Shown here: in pieces, positions 25,710-34,474 of the stretch
How positions within the stretch are numbered: the first letter of the stretch is position 1
Layout of the letters: every line of letters begins with the position of its first letter
Assembly (NCBI GenBank): GCA_001783695.1
Contig: MFNE01000024.1
Coordinates: 3,040 to 66,255 of the forward strand
DNA from: Candidatus Lambdaproteobacteria bacterium RIFOXYD2_FULL_50_16
Lineage (GTDB): Bacteria; SAR324; XYD2-FULL-50-16
Direction: 5' to 3'
DNA: 63,216 bases
Program-made: the position numbers and the translations under genes
The notes under the pieces: generated by a model
The model's database searches: none
What the model saw: the letters and a program-made list of their open reading frames with translations, nothing else
Told to the model about the DNA's origin: nothing

Positions 25710-26801
25710 TTAAATCTCTAATCCCTCAAACAACTTGGCCAGGGCCTTTAAAGAGACCTTGGCCGGAGTAAACAGAAGCTGTTTTTTTGAATCAGTCCCG
25801 GCCATTTGCTCCAAAACCCGAACCATCGCCTTTAAACTAGCGGCGCGGTTTTCTAAGGCTAAATAGGCTCCCAGTTCCAAACCAAGCCCTGAGCTTCGGC
25901 GGCGCTGAATTTGGGGAGTGAGGTCTAAGATGCTTTGGGCGCGGGCTTTGTAGCTGTGTTTGGTCCTTAATTTTTTTGCGGCTAAGGAGGCCGCGGGGGC
26001 TAGTTTATCCCAATGTTCCAACAAATCTCGGGCGCGTTGGACTAACTCCGATTCTTGGTAATCAAAATATTCCACTTCAGGGGTAAATAATTCCTCGCGG
26101 CCTGAATCCTTAATAGGATCCGTTAATAACAGCGCTCCCGAACCTAAAGCTTCGAAATACCGCATGTTTAAATCGCCTTGGATACTTTTGTTAAAGACCA
26201 ATCTGGTTTGGGCATAAATCAGGTACAACTCTTCCATGCTCGCCCGTCCAAAAAAACTATTAGGAAAGGCCTCTTTTAGCCTAGCTACCATTGCGACCCG
26301 CTCTGGGTGGGCCCCTGGGTCTAGGGAGCCCACCAACGCGAGGTCATAGATTTTAGGCAGTTCTTCCTTAGGTAAAAGCGGAAGATCAAGGCCCAACGGG
26401 AGCCAACGAGCAACCAGACCAAGCGCCTCAAACGACCCCAAAAAGGCTTTTTGAGCGGCAAAAGTGAGATCGAAAAGTGGGGCTATTTGCAGGTGTTTTT
26501 TAATCCCAGTGTGGTTGTCGATAGCGTACCAAGCAGTTGGGCAACTAAACCGCTCCAGGCCTCTGGGGAAAAGCTTCATAGTTCCCCCTTCTATAAAAAA
26601 CACCAAGTCCGGCTTAAATTCGTGGAGTTCGCAAAACTCAAACGCCTCAAAATCGCGTTCCACCAAGGAGGCTCCCGGCAGACCCAGACTACCTACATCG
26701 GTGGCGATTAATAATTCTGCCCCAGCACTTAAAAAACCACGCGCCAAGCATTCGGCGGTGGGCTGATTTTTCATTGAAGAGATTAAAAATACCTTTTTCA
26801 T
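25710..26801 (-). CDS. Glycosyltransferase, CgeB/GT4-like
   Basis: A 363-residue GT-B-like protein. The N-terminal half is a Rossmann domain with an early hydrophobic strand (KKVFLISSMKN). The C-terminal segment FNKSIQGDLNMRYFEALGSGALLLTD is the donor-site motif of the glycosyltransferase group 1-type family found in CgeB-like proteins. It is the last gene of a three-gene minus-strand operon with a MurJ-like flippase (4-base overlap) and another glycosyltransferase, which suggests a role in making an exported surface glycan. Acceptor and donor are unknown. Confidence 0.75.
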   Translation of the reverse strand: MKKVFLISSMKNQPTAECLARGFLSAGAELLIATDVGSLGLPGASLVERDFEAFEFCELHEFKPDLVFFIEGGTMKLFPRGLERFSCPTAWYAIDNHTGIKKHLQIAPLFDLTFAAQKAFLGSFEALGLVARWLPLGLDLPLLPKEELPKIYDLALVGSLDPGAHPERVAMVARLKEAFPNSFFGRASMEELYLIYAQTRLVFNKSIQGDLNMRYFEALGSGALLLTDPIKDSGREELFTPEVEYFDYQESELVQRARDLLEHWDKLAPAASLAAKKLRTKHSYKARAQSILDLTPQIQRRRSSGLGLELGAYLALENRAASLKAMVRVLEQMAGTDSKKQLLFTPAKVSLKALAKLFEGLEI

Positions 26802-28318
26802 GGGGTCCCTTTGCCCAACAATTCTCTGATTTCCTTAAACTGGACCACTTTAAGCCCTAAAACTAGTGCACCAAACAAAGCCAAGGCAGCCAGCGATTGC
26901 CAGGCGAGGCCAAAGGTGACTAGAAACTTATTTTCTAACTCAATGGGGATCAAGGGGAAGAGATACCAAACCACCAAAGCCGCCAGCAGGAGCCGCGCCA
27001 GCCAATACATCCCCCGGCCCCAGTCGGCCCAACTTTGCTGGTTTTTTAAGGCCCCTAATAAAAGCACCGTCGAAAGGCAAAGGTTTAAGCTGGTGGCTAC
27101 AGTCATATGATATACCGCCCAATCAACCCGCTGGAAATAAAGGGCCAACCACAAAAACGTCACCCCCGAAAGCCCATTGGCGAGGCTCGCCCAAAAATGC
27201 GCCTTGGCTAATTTTAGGGTAACCAAAATCCGGCTAAAAAGGGTAGTTAACCCGGCGGGAATGATGGCTACCGAAAGCGCCCTAAAACACAGGTCTGTCA
27301 ACTCTAAAGCCCGATCATCAAAGGCTCCACGGGCATAGATTAGGTAGATTACCGGCCTAGAAAAAACCCAACAAAGTACAGATATTCCAACTAAAACCAG
27401 ACTTAAGTGGCGGGCGCTACGCAGGGTTAGTTGGTAAATACCACTCCAGTCCTGGGCCTCGACCTGATCTAAAATCTTGGGCCATAAGACCGTGATTAAA
27501 GCGACGACCAGAATATTTTGGGGAATCTGGCTTAAGGACATCCCATATTGATAAGAGGAGACCCAGCCGGGCCCGAAAAAAGTCAACGCCCGGTTGGCGT
27601 AAACTAGATATAGGTTAGAAAGGAGGTGGCCCACGATTAAGCTAGACCCCATGGCCACAAAGGCGGCCTCGGCGCGTGGTTTGGCGGTTAAATAGAAGTG
27701 GAAACCTATTTTGTTCAGTTCTTTTATTTGCAAGCCCCAAAGTAGCAACCAGCCCCCAAGGGCTCCGGCAACTAAAGCAAAGATCCCCCAGCGCTCGGCT
27801 AAAAGGACCAAGGCGGTGATGCTTCCCAAGGTACCAAAGATGCGGCCTAAATGTTGGAATAGATATCGTTTAAAGCTAATCAGCAGACTCCCCATGACTT
27901 CGGCCAAGGGCATCAGGAAAATTAAGGGGCTTAAGAGCACCATAAAGCGCCCCACCTGTTCTAGGATAGCCTCTTGACCGGGGCTAATCACTAAGCTGGC
28001 AATCCCTTGGGGCCATAAAAGTGCTAAGCCTGTAGAAGCCAAACAAAACAGTAGCATCAAGTTTAACTTAGCCCCAAAATACCGTTCTCCGGCTGTTTTG
28101 TCGGCGGCGTAAGCCGAAAAAAAGAGCGGGATCATTGCGTCTCGGGCGGGCGCCATAAAAACCACTAAGAGATTAATCGCGGCCATCGAGACCCAGTAAG
28201 CGTCCATCTCGGCAGTCGCCCCAAAATAATAGGACAACAAAATCTGGTTAAAAAAACTTAAAGGGTAACTAATAAAGCTGATCCCAACCAGTTTAAAAAA
28301 CCCCTTTTTGGCGCTCAT
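26798..28318 (-). CDS. MurJ/MviN-family lipid-linked glycan flippase
   Basis: A 506-residue polytopic protein, about 14 hydrophobic segments, of the MOP superfamily. The N-terminus KKGFFKLVGISFISYPLSFFNQILLSYYFG and AYWVSMAAINLLVVF match the MviN/MurJ family, as does the region with PARDAMIPLFFS. MurJ flips lipid II, but this copy sits between two glycosyltransferases and overlaps both by 4 bases, so export of another lipid-linked saccharide is at least as likely. It could be the only MurJ of the cell; that cannot be judged from this window. Confidence 0.8.
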   Translation of the reverse strand: MSAKKGFFKLVGISFISYPLSFFNQILLSYYFGATAEMDAYWVSMAAINLLVVFMAPARDAMIPLFFSAYAADKTAGERYFGAKLNLMLLFCLASTGLALLWPQGIASLVISPGQEAILEQVGRFMVLLSPLIFLMPLAEVMGSLLISFKRYLFQHLGRIFGTLGSITALVLLAERWGIFALVAGALGGWLLLWGLQIKELNKIGFHFYLTAKPRAEAAFVAMGSSLIVGHLLSNLYLVYANRALTFFGPGWVSSYQYGMSLSQIPQNILVVALITVLWPKILDQVEAQDWSGIYQLTLRSARHLSLVLVGISVLCWVFSRPVIYLIYARGAFDDRALELTDLCFRALSVAIIPAGLTTLFSRILVTLKLAKAHFWASLANGLSGVTFLWLALYFQRVDWAVYHMTVATSLNLCLSTVLLLGALKNQQSWADWGRGMYWLARLLLAALVVWYLFPLIPIELENKFLVTFGLAWQSLAALALFGALVLGLKVVQFKEIRELLGKGTP

Positions 28319-29250
28319 AACAGGCCCTCTAAGGTTTCCCAGAATTCTTCGGCGGCTCCTTTTAGGTTATTAGGATCGGCTAAATCAAAACCAAAGCTGG
28401 TGGCCCCGACTTGAGTGTTGGTTTCCAGTTTGCAGCCGCAAAGCGCAGCCTCGACCACCACGCGCCCTTGAGGCTCCGGCCAGCGGGGCTTAAAAACAAA
28501 GGTTTGGGCGCGGTTCATCAAGCGGGGGATCTCTTCGTAAGGGACCTTGCCGTGCCAGGTTCCAAAGGCCGGTGGCTCCTTGCCTACAGTTGCCCCGATT
28601 AGGTGTAGGTCCTCGTTTTCATATTCCTTTCGCAAGGTTTCCAGCCCCTTAGCCTCGCCCAAAGCCCCCACAAAAAGGTAGGGAATATCCCTTTTAAGAC
28701 CTTGGTTTGTAAAACGTTCCCAGTCGATTAAAGGGCGTAGCACAAAGCAGGGGGTGTCGATTTGTAAAATGTGGGTCACCTGTTTTTGGTGTAAGGGGCT
28801 TACAAAACAATTTAACTTAGATTCGCGGTAAACCTGCTGAACTAAAGGGTTTTTGGCAAAACAACCACGGCCCCAATCACCTGACTTGAGGTTGCGTTTA
28901 AGTTTAAGGGGCGATTTATGGGGGCAAGGGTCCTGGGTTTGGCCGTTGCAGGGGAGGTAGTCCAGATTGCAACAGTCCACATAGGCGTTGTCAAAGTGGA
29001 CAAAGGGCTGCTTTATCGCCCTAGTGATCCATTGGGGGGGCAAATGTTTTAGGCTAGTTGGGCAGTTAAATAGGTCGGCTAAAAAACATAAATCAGCTTC
29101 CTTGTGCCGTTCTTCTTGAAAAGGGCTGGCGCTACTGATCTTGATCTGATGCCCGCGACGTTGGCCTAACTCTAAAAGTTGACTTAATACCTGCTCGCCG
29201 CCGCCGTGGTGGGCTCTGGGGTCCAGATGCGCTAGGTAGTCAATTTTCAT
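28315..29250 (-). CDS. Glycosyltransferase, GT4-like
   Basis: A 311-residue protein starting KIDYLAHLDPRAHHGGGEQVL, the acceptor-domain opening with the Gly-rich loop of GT4 enzymes. The C-terminal donor region (FKPRWPEPQGRVVVEAALCGC) has the E-x7-E-like spacing. A cysteine-rich middle (CCNLDYLPCNGQTQDPCPHK) could bind metal or form disulfides and is unusual for GT4. It is first in the polysaccharide operon and overlaps the flippase gene by 4 bases (ATGA). Its promoter lies in the 149 bases shared with lexA. Confidence 0.65.
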   Translation of the reverse strand: MKIDYLAHLDPRAHHGGGEQVLSQLLELGQRRGHQIKISSASPFQEERHKEADLCFLADLFNCPTSLKHLPPQWITRAIKQPFVHFDNAYVDCCNLDYLPCNGQTQDPCPHKSPLKLKRNLKSGDWGRGCFAKNPLVQQVYRESKLNCFVSPLHQKQVTHILQIDTPCFVLRPLIDWERFTNQGLKRDIPYLFVGALGEAKGLETLRKEYENEDLHLIGATVGKEPPAFGTWHGKVPYEEIPRLMNRAQTFVFKPRWPEPQGRVVVEAALCGCKLETNTQVGATSFGFDLADPNNLKGAAEEFWETLEGLL

Positions 29251-29326
29251 GGCCTTTGTGGTTTGAGGGATATCCCCTTCTACCCTTACCTGCGGGGGAG
29301 GTCAATTTATTGGAACAGAGTTGGGG

Positions 29327-29338
29327 GGACATATGTTC
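29327..29338. promoter_or_regulatory. LexA-type box 1
   Basis: GGACATATGTTC, a near-palindrome of the Gram-positive type (GAAC-N4-GTTC) with one imperfect half. It is 33 bases, about three helical turns, from box 2. Confidence 0.6.
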
Positions 29339-29347
29339 AGAAAATAC

Positions 29348-29377
29348 TTGACTCACGGGGTACATATGTTCTATTCC
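29348..29377 (+). promoter_or_regulatory. lexA promoter
   Basis: TTGACT (29348-29353) and a weak TATTCC -10 (29372-29377) 18 bases on. Box 2 lies in the spacer. AAGGAGG follows at about 29388 before the lexA ATG. Confidence 0.6.
29360..29371. promoter_or_regulatory. LexA-type box 2
   Basis: GTACATATGTTC, in the spacer of the promoter, sharing ACATATGTTC with box 1. Its position fits autorepression of lexA. Confidence 0.65.
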
Positions 29378-29399
29378 TTGAGAAACCAAGGAGGGCCCT

Positions 29400-30029
29400 A
29401 TGGAGATGACCAAAAAGCAACAGGTGATATTTGACTATATCATCGAATATATCGAAGACCACCAGTATCCCCCGTCTGTGCGTGACATCGCCGCTCACTT
29501 CGATCTGGCCAGCGCCGGAGGGGTGCATAAACACTTGAAAAATCTGGTGGAGAAGGGCTTTATCTCGCTCGATCCAAACGTCTCGCGCTCCATTCGGGTG
29601 CTAAAAGGGGCTGGAATTGTGAGTCCAGAAACCACCTTTAATCCGCAAACCGTGGAGTTGCCCCTAATGGGCAGTGTGGCCGCCGGGCAACCGATTGAGC
29701 ATTATTTAGAAAACGAAACCATGACTCTGCCTGAGTTTATGGTCCGCCGCCCTGATCGAAGCTACCTGCTGAAGGTCCGAGGAAATTCGATGGTCGAGGA
29801 ATCGATTTTAGATGGCGATTTGGTTATAGTGGAGAGACAGGATCACGCCAATAACGGCGAAATGGTGATTGCCATGGTGGACTACAAAGAAGCCACACTC
29901 AAACGCTTCTACCATGAAGGCAAACGGGTTCGCCTGCAACCGGCCAACTTCGATATGGAACCCATCTACGTGGACACCAACCGAATTTCGATCCAAGGCA
30001 TAGTCAAAGGGGTTCTGCGGAGTTATTAA
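29400..30029 (+). CDS. lexA: LexA repressor, SOS response regulator
   Basis: A 209-residue LexA. The N-terminal winged helix includes TKKQQVIFDYIIEYIEDHQY and SVRDIAAHFDLAS. The self-cleavage site is Ala95-Gly96 (SVAAGQP), and the serine-lysine dyad is Ser130 (RGNSM) and Lys168 (ATLKRF), so RecA-stimulated cleavage is expected. It stands alone, with AAGGAGG before the ATG at 29400 and two ACATATGTTC boxes upstream. An in-frame ATG two codons later is possible. No recA, dinB or imuB genes are in the window. Confidence 0.97.
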   Translation: MEMTKKQQVIFDYIIEYIEDHQYPPSVRDIAAHFDLASAGGVHKHLKNLVEKGFISLDPNVSRSIRVLKGAGIVSPETTFNPQTVELPLMGSVAAGQPIEHYLENETMTLPEFMVRRPDRSYLLKVRGNSMVEESILDGDLVIVERQDHANNGEMVIAMVDYKEATLKRFYHEGKRVRLQPANFDMEPIYVDTNRISIQGIVKGVLRSY

Positions 30030-30113
30030 GTTTGGGCCTTTCTGTTTGCCCGCCAAGTTGTTTCTGCCAGCAGGGCACGAGAATCGGGCACCTGCTGATT
30101 AAGGTCGTCTGTC

Positions 30114-31556
30114 TTAAGTCTCCCACGAAAGGGCGATTTCGGCCAAGAGGCGGGCACCGACACCAGTCGCCCCTGACTTGGGGTAATAGGGAATGCGCTC
30201 GGCGCTCCATGCGGTGCCTGCTATGTCTAAATGGGCCCAAGGGGTTTTACCTACAAACTGTTTCAGGAAAAGCCCTGCCGTGATCATCCCGCCGTGGGGG
30301 CCACCCGCGTTTTTAAGGTCCGAAATGGTTCCTTGGATATCTTTTTCATAGATCTCTGCGTGGGGCATTCGCCAGACCGGGTCTCCGGTGACTTGGGCCG
30401 CTTTTTCAATCCGTTTGGCCAGGGGCTCTGAATCACTTTGAAGCCCTGAATGATAATGCCCTAAGGCAACCACACAGGCTCCGGTCAAGGTAGCAATGTC
30501 GATCACCCAGTCTGGTTTGTATTCCTTGACCCCCCAGCTTAAGGCGTCCGCCAAGATCAGCCGACCTTCGGCGTCTGTATTGAGGATCTCAACGGTCTTG
30601 CCATTAAAGGCGGTGAGCACGTCTCCTGGTTTGTTGGCCTTGCCGTCAGGCAGGTTTTCTGAGGTGGGAATCAGGGCGATAATATTAATCTTGGGTTTAA
30701 GCTCCGCAATAATCTGCATCGCCCCAATCACTGCTGCCCCGCCACACATGTCATGTTTCATCTCATGCATGTTGGCGGCTGGCTTAAGCGATATTCCGCC
30801 CGCATCAAAGGTAAGCCCTTTACCCACCCACATCAAGGTAGGGGCGCCCTTATCGCCTTGGTATTCAATCACATTTAAAAAAGCTGGTTGATCCGAACCC
30901 TTAGAAACCCCCAAGAGGCAACCCATCCCCAACTTGCCCATTTGTGCTTCGGTCAGCCGTTTGTATTTGAGGCCGTAAGCCTGGGACATGGATTGAGCGG
31001 CTAGGCTAAGATCACTAGGGGTTAATTTGTTGGCAGGGCGGTTGCCCAAATCACGGGTCAATCTGGTGCCTTCTGCCATAACCCAAGCCCGATCCAGGGC
31101 CTCGCCCAAGGATTTTTTACGGCTTCCTAAAATCGTTAGCCGTTTGAACTTATTTTTTTTGGTGTCGTCCGTTTTGTATTCTTCATACTGATACTGGCCT
31201 AAGAAAAAGCCTTCCAGAAATGGCCCAAAGCCGGTAAGAATGGGGTGTTCTTGATCTTCTGGCAACAGCAGATGAAGCTCGGCGAAGTCGGGATTGATCA
31301 ACTCTTTACCCAAGAGCGCCCCCAACTCGCGAGGCTCCGGTTTTTTACCCAAGCCCACCAGAAATACCCGTTCTAAACGGGGATGTAGAATTTTATACAC
31401 CGCTGACTTGGCGCCAAATTCAGGCAGCTTGAGTAGCTGGGTTAACTCTTCGGTCAGGTCTGTAGGCCAGTCATTGGGAAGGGCTAAATGTTTTTTGGCG
31501 TCGAAAAACAAAACCAAATTAGGCTGAACCTTAGGCTTGGTGAAGCGGATCTTCAT
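30114..31556 (-). CDS. pepA: Leucyl aminopeptidase (cytosol aminopeptidase, M17)
   Basis: A cytoplasmic di-zinc/manganese exopeptidase that removes N-terminal residues. The 480-residue length is standard. The catalytic domain has the signature NTDAEGRLILADAL and the metal-binding Lys/Asp segment VGKGLTFDAGGISLKP, plus HDMCGGAAV. The N-terminal domain is less conserved, as usual. It is monocistronic on the minus strand, with the divergent DUF815-type ATPase gene beginning 20-26 bases upstream. In E. coli PepA also binds DNA; that cannot be judged here. Confidence 0.96.
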   Translation of the reverse strand: MKIRFTKPKVQPNLVLFFDAKKHLALPNDWPTDLTEELTQLLKLPEFGAKSAVYKILHPRLERVFLVGLGKKPEPRELGALLGKELINPDFAELHLLLPEDQEHPILTGFGPFLEGFFLGQYQYEEYKTDDTKKNKFKRLTILGSRKKSLGEALDRAWVMAEGTRLTRDLGNRPANKLTPSDLSLAAQSMSQAYGLKYKRLTEAQMGKLGMGCLLGVSKGSDQPAFLNVIEYQGDKGAPTLMWVGKGLTFDAGGISLKPAANMHEMKHDMCGGAAVIGAMQIIAELKPKINIIALIPTSENLPDGKANKPGDVLTAFNGKTVEILNTDAEGRLILADALSWGVKEYKPDWVIDIATLTGACVVALGHYHSGLQSDSEPLAKRIEKAAQVTGDPVWRMPHAEIYEKDIQGTISDLKNAGGPHGGMITAGLFLKQFVGKTPWAHLDIAGTAWSAERIPYYPKSGATGVGARLLAEIALSWET

Positions 31557-31582
31557 GATGGTTTAATAGTAAGGAGTTGTCA

Positions 31583-32959
31583 TTGAGGCCCAAATGGGAC
31601 GAAGCCAGTATTGATCAGGCTTACAAAACACAAATTGATCGGTTGCAAGACCTGTTGGACCAAGCGATGACGCTGGGTCTTTGGCCCTTGGCACAAAAGT
31701 GGGGGGTCTTGGACCGGTATTACCGATTGGCGCAGATGCTCGAAGAGGAGCTTTTGCTCCAATGGAAAATCAAAAATGAACAAGGGATGGATGGGCTGCT
31801 TAAACATCAAGCCCGGTTTTTGGGCCAAACCTTGCGAAATCCCAAAGGGCTTTTGGCGGCTTGGGCTAAGCTGCGCCAAGCCATCATCTCTGTTTCTCCT
31901 AGGATGCAAGGGAGCCCGTGGAGTGCCTTCCTCTTGGATCAAGTGGCTGACTACGCCTGGGTTAAAAAGCTGGGACTGGAGCCCAAAATTCTGTTGGCCC
32001 ATTGGTTTACGCTGCATCAGCTTGACCCCCAAGAATTACTCATCGGCCTCTTTAATCTGGTGGAACTCGGTGCGCAATCCAGGCCGGAACTGCCCGATCT
32101 GGCCCCCCAAATGGAGGGTCCAAACCTGCCGTTGGGTCAACTAAAAGGTCTCTTTGAGCAACCCCTAGATCAGGCTTGGGCGCGGCTTGAGGCCTTTTGG
32201 GGCCTTTGTTGGGGTGGGGCCTTGGCTCATGGGGCTGCCTTCTTGTTTGGCCAAGATACTAAAGGCCGCTGGGCTTTGCAAGGCGAAGTGCCCCAAAAAA
32301 CCTGTCGCTTTGAAGACCTCTTTGGTTTAGAGAGCCAGTTGGCCAGGGTGCAGGCAGAGGTAGAGCGGTTTTTAAAAGGGGAACGACCCGAACATATTCT
32401 GCTTTGGGGCGCCAGAGGCATGGGTAAGTCAAGCACCGCGCTGGCTTTACTCGATGCCTATTCTGGCCGAGGGCTTCGCTTGGTGGAGATGGCCCAACGA
32501 GATATTGCGCATCTAAACCAACTATTCCCCCTGATTGCCGGGCGGCCAGAGCGATATGTATTGTTTTTAGACGACTTTGGGTTAATTCCTGGCCAAGGGG
32601 ATTTTAAAGCGTTGAAAAGTGTTTTTGAGGGCAGCCTGCAACAATTGCCTTCTAACTTGATGTTGCTGGCCACTTCAAACAAACAAAGCTTGGTCAAGGA
32701 AGAACGGCTTGACCTAAACCTCCCAGAGAACCGCCAAGCCGAAGATGAGCTTCGGGCCTTAGGAGACCGATTTGGGATAAAGATACACTTTGACCGCCCG
32801 GTGTTTAGTGAACTTAAAGATTTGTTTGATTTTATTGCTAAACGGCAAGGGCAAACACCCACGGTCGAGGCCTGGGCACAATTTCAACGCTTTGCTCAAA
32901 CGAACGGACACGATAAACCTTCGGCGAGGACGGTCGAACAGTTTTTGGCTAGATCGTGA
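31583..32959 (+). CDS. DUF815-like AAA+ ATPase
   Basis: A 458-residue protein. The helical N-terminal half is of unclear function. The ATPase half begins near residue 245 with RFEDLFGLESQLARVQAEVE-like sequence, followed by Walker A GARGMGKSST near residue 280 and Walker B YVLFLDDFGL near residue 330. This order and the spacing match the DUF815 ATPases of unknown role. The start is TTG: AAGGAG at 31571-31576 is ideally spaced (6 bases) from TTG 31583 and too close to the earlier TTG 31577. It overlaps the CAP gene downstream (GTGA). Confidence 0.8.
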   Translation: MRPKWDEASIDQAYKTQIDRLQDLLDQAMTLGLWPLAQKWGVLDRYYRLAQMLEEELLLQWKIKNEQGMDGLLKHQARFLGQTLRNPKGLLAAWAKLRQAIISVSPRMQGSPWSAFLLDQVADYAWVKKLGLEPKILLAHWFTLHQLDPQELLIGLFNLVELGAQSRPELPDLAPQMEGPNLPLGQLKGLFEQPLDQAWARLEAFWGLCWGGALAHGAAFLFGQDTKGRWALQGEVPQKTCRFEDLFGLESQLARVQAEVERFLKGERPEHILLWGARGMGKSSTALALLDAYSGRGLRLVEMAQRDIAHLNQLFPLIAGRPERYVLFLDDFGLIPGQGDFKALKSVFEGSLQQLPSNLMLLATSNKQSLVKEERLDLNLPENRQAEDELRALGDRFGIKIHFDRPVFSELKDLFDFIAKRQGQTPTVEAWAQFQRFAQTNGHDKPSARTVEQFLARS

Positions 32960-34353
32960 TCCGCTGGTTGCTTTTTTTGGGCCTCCTGTGGCCAAGTCTT
33001 TTGTGGGCCGACCCGACCCCTATTGAGCAGCTCAACCAAATCCGTGCCCAAGCGGGACTGGTTCCCTTTCGCCGCAACCCTCTGCTGGACCGGGCCGCGT
33101 TGGCTCATGCAGGTTATGTCGCTTATAACCGCGAGCCCCGCCATGAGGAAACCCCTGGCGCCCAGGACTTCACCGGGGTAACCCCCTATGATCGCGGCAA
33201 ACGAGCCGGGTTTACCGGGGTTTCTTTAGCCGAAAATCTGAGCCAAGGCCAGCAAGATTGGCAGCAAAGTCTAAGTGGACTAATGGCGGCGATTTATCAT
33301 CGCAATGCCTTCTTGGCCCCTGACCTAGATGAGTTGGGTATAGGCCGGGAGGGGACGGGAGAGCGGACCAGTTTTGTATATTTAATGGGCCGTCAGGGCC
33401 CGAGCCCTAGTGATCAACCTGCCTGGGTTTGGTGGCCGGTCGAGGGAGGGGAGGTGCCGCCCGCTTTTTTTGAAGAAATCCCTGATCCCCTGCCTGACCT
33501 TTCGGTTTCTGGTTATCCGGTCTCGATCCGCTTTAATCCAGAGCAATTCGCCAGCCCGCCAAAGTTACTCGATTTTAGATTGTCCTCGGGCGGGGTTGCG
33601 GTGACCGAGACCCGAATTTTGACCGCCCATAATGATCCCAATGGGATATTAGATAAATTTAGTTTTGTGTTGTTCCCATTAAAACGGCTGGAATGGGGTC
33701 AAGTTTATAAAGTGGAAGCCCAGTTTGACTTTGGTTCGGGAGAAACCAAAACTTTAAGCTGGAGTTTTAAAACGGAACTGACCAAAAATCGATTGGTCCA
33801 GATCGCCGGCAAAGGCGAATGGTTGGGGCTGGAAAAGGGGGAGGCTTATAGCCTATACTTACCCCCCGATCTGGCCAGCCCCTATATTGGGGAGGTCCAC
33901 TGGGAAGGGGTTGAGGGGAACGATGCCAAGCTGGTCTGGGAGGACAAAAACACCTTAACCGTTATCCCTAAAGGCAAGACTTGTGGGCGGCTGCGGTTTT
34001 ATTTTGGGCCAGAACGGGGTTTTTGGGTAACCCTAATGGGACCAGGCGAAACCACCCCTCCTTCACCTCACCCACCTGCTTGCAAACCCTCTGAATTAAA
34101 AGGTTTACCTGATTTTAAAGTCAAAGGAGGCGAAATTATACAGCTAAAGAGTGGGCAGCTAGCATCGGTTCAATTGGCCGAGTCCTTAGCTTCGGTTAGT
34201 CCGATAAGATGGAGCTTTCCCGCGGGAGTGAGCGTCGATTTTAAAAGGATTGGAGAGGTTCATCTGAAGATTGGGGCCTCTGGCCCCCCTGGTTCATCAG
34301 TAGAATTTAAGCTCGGAGACCAAGCCAACTTTGTGATTCAGTTGACCCGCTAG
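32956..34353 (+). CDS. Secreted CAP-domain (SCP/PR-1-like) protein
   Basis: A 465-residue protein with a signal peptide (residues 1-19). The CAP domain covers roughly residues 22-160: LDRAALAHAGYV, the Arg/His/Glu-containing RHEETPG, GVSLAENLS, and GIGREGTGERTSFVYLMG. CAP proteins are extracellular or periplasmic and often bind lipids or act as toxins or proteases; this member keeps the usual polar cluster but no activity can be assigned. Beyond the CAP domain lie about 300 residues of beta-rich sequence resembling Ig-like repeats. The GTG start overlaps the ATPase stop, so the two genes are coupled. Confidence 0.8.
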   Translation: MIRWLLFLGLLWPSLLWADPTPIEQLNQIRAQAGLVPFRRNPLLDRAALAHAGYVAYNREPRHEETPGAQDFTGVTPYDRGKRAGFTGVSLAENLSQGQQDWQQSLSGLMAAIYHRNAFLAPDLDELGIGREGTGERTSFVYLMGRQGPSPSDQPAWVWWPVEGGEVPPAFFEEIPDPLPDLSVSGYPVSIRFNPEQFASPPKLLDFRLSSGGVAVTETRILTAHNDPNGILDKFSFVLFPLKRLEWGQVYKVEAQFDFGSGETKTLSWSFKTELTKNRLVQIAGKGEWLGLEKGEAYSLYLPPDLASPYIGEVHWEGVEGNDAKLVWEDKNTLTVIPKGKTCGRLRFYFGPERGFWVTLMGPGETTPPSPHPPACKPSELKGLPDFKVKGGEIIQLKSGQLASVQLAESLASVSPIRWSFPAGVSVDFKRIGEVHLKIGASGPPGSSVEFKLGDQANFVIQLTR

Positions 34354-34474
34354 TTTGGCTCTATCAGCGATTCTAGGTAAGGGCTATAAAATTATTTTTA
34401 CTAGCTAAATGTTAAATAGTATGCTAACCGAAGGCAGTAACTATTAAGTCAACCAACTCTACTGCAAATAGGCT

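Noticed and set aside
34380-34474. Possible FliA promoter of the chemoreceptor (TAAATGTT and ACCGAAGG)
   Set aside because: The spacing is two bases too long and the -10 box is poor, unlike the two good FliA promoters elsewhere.
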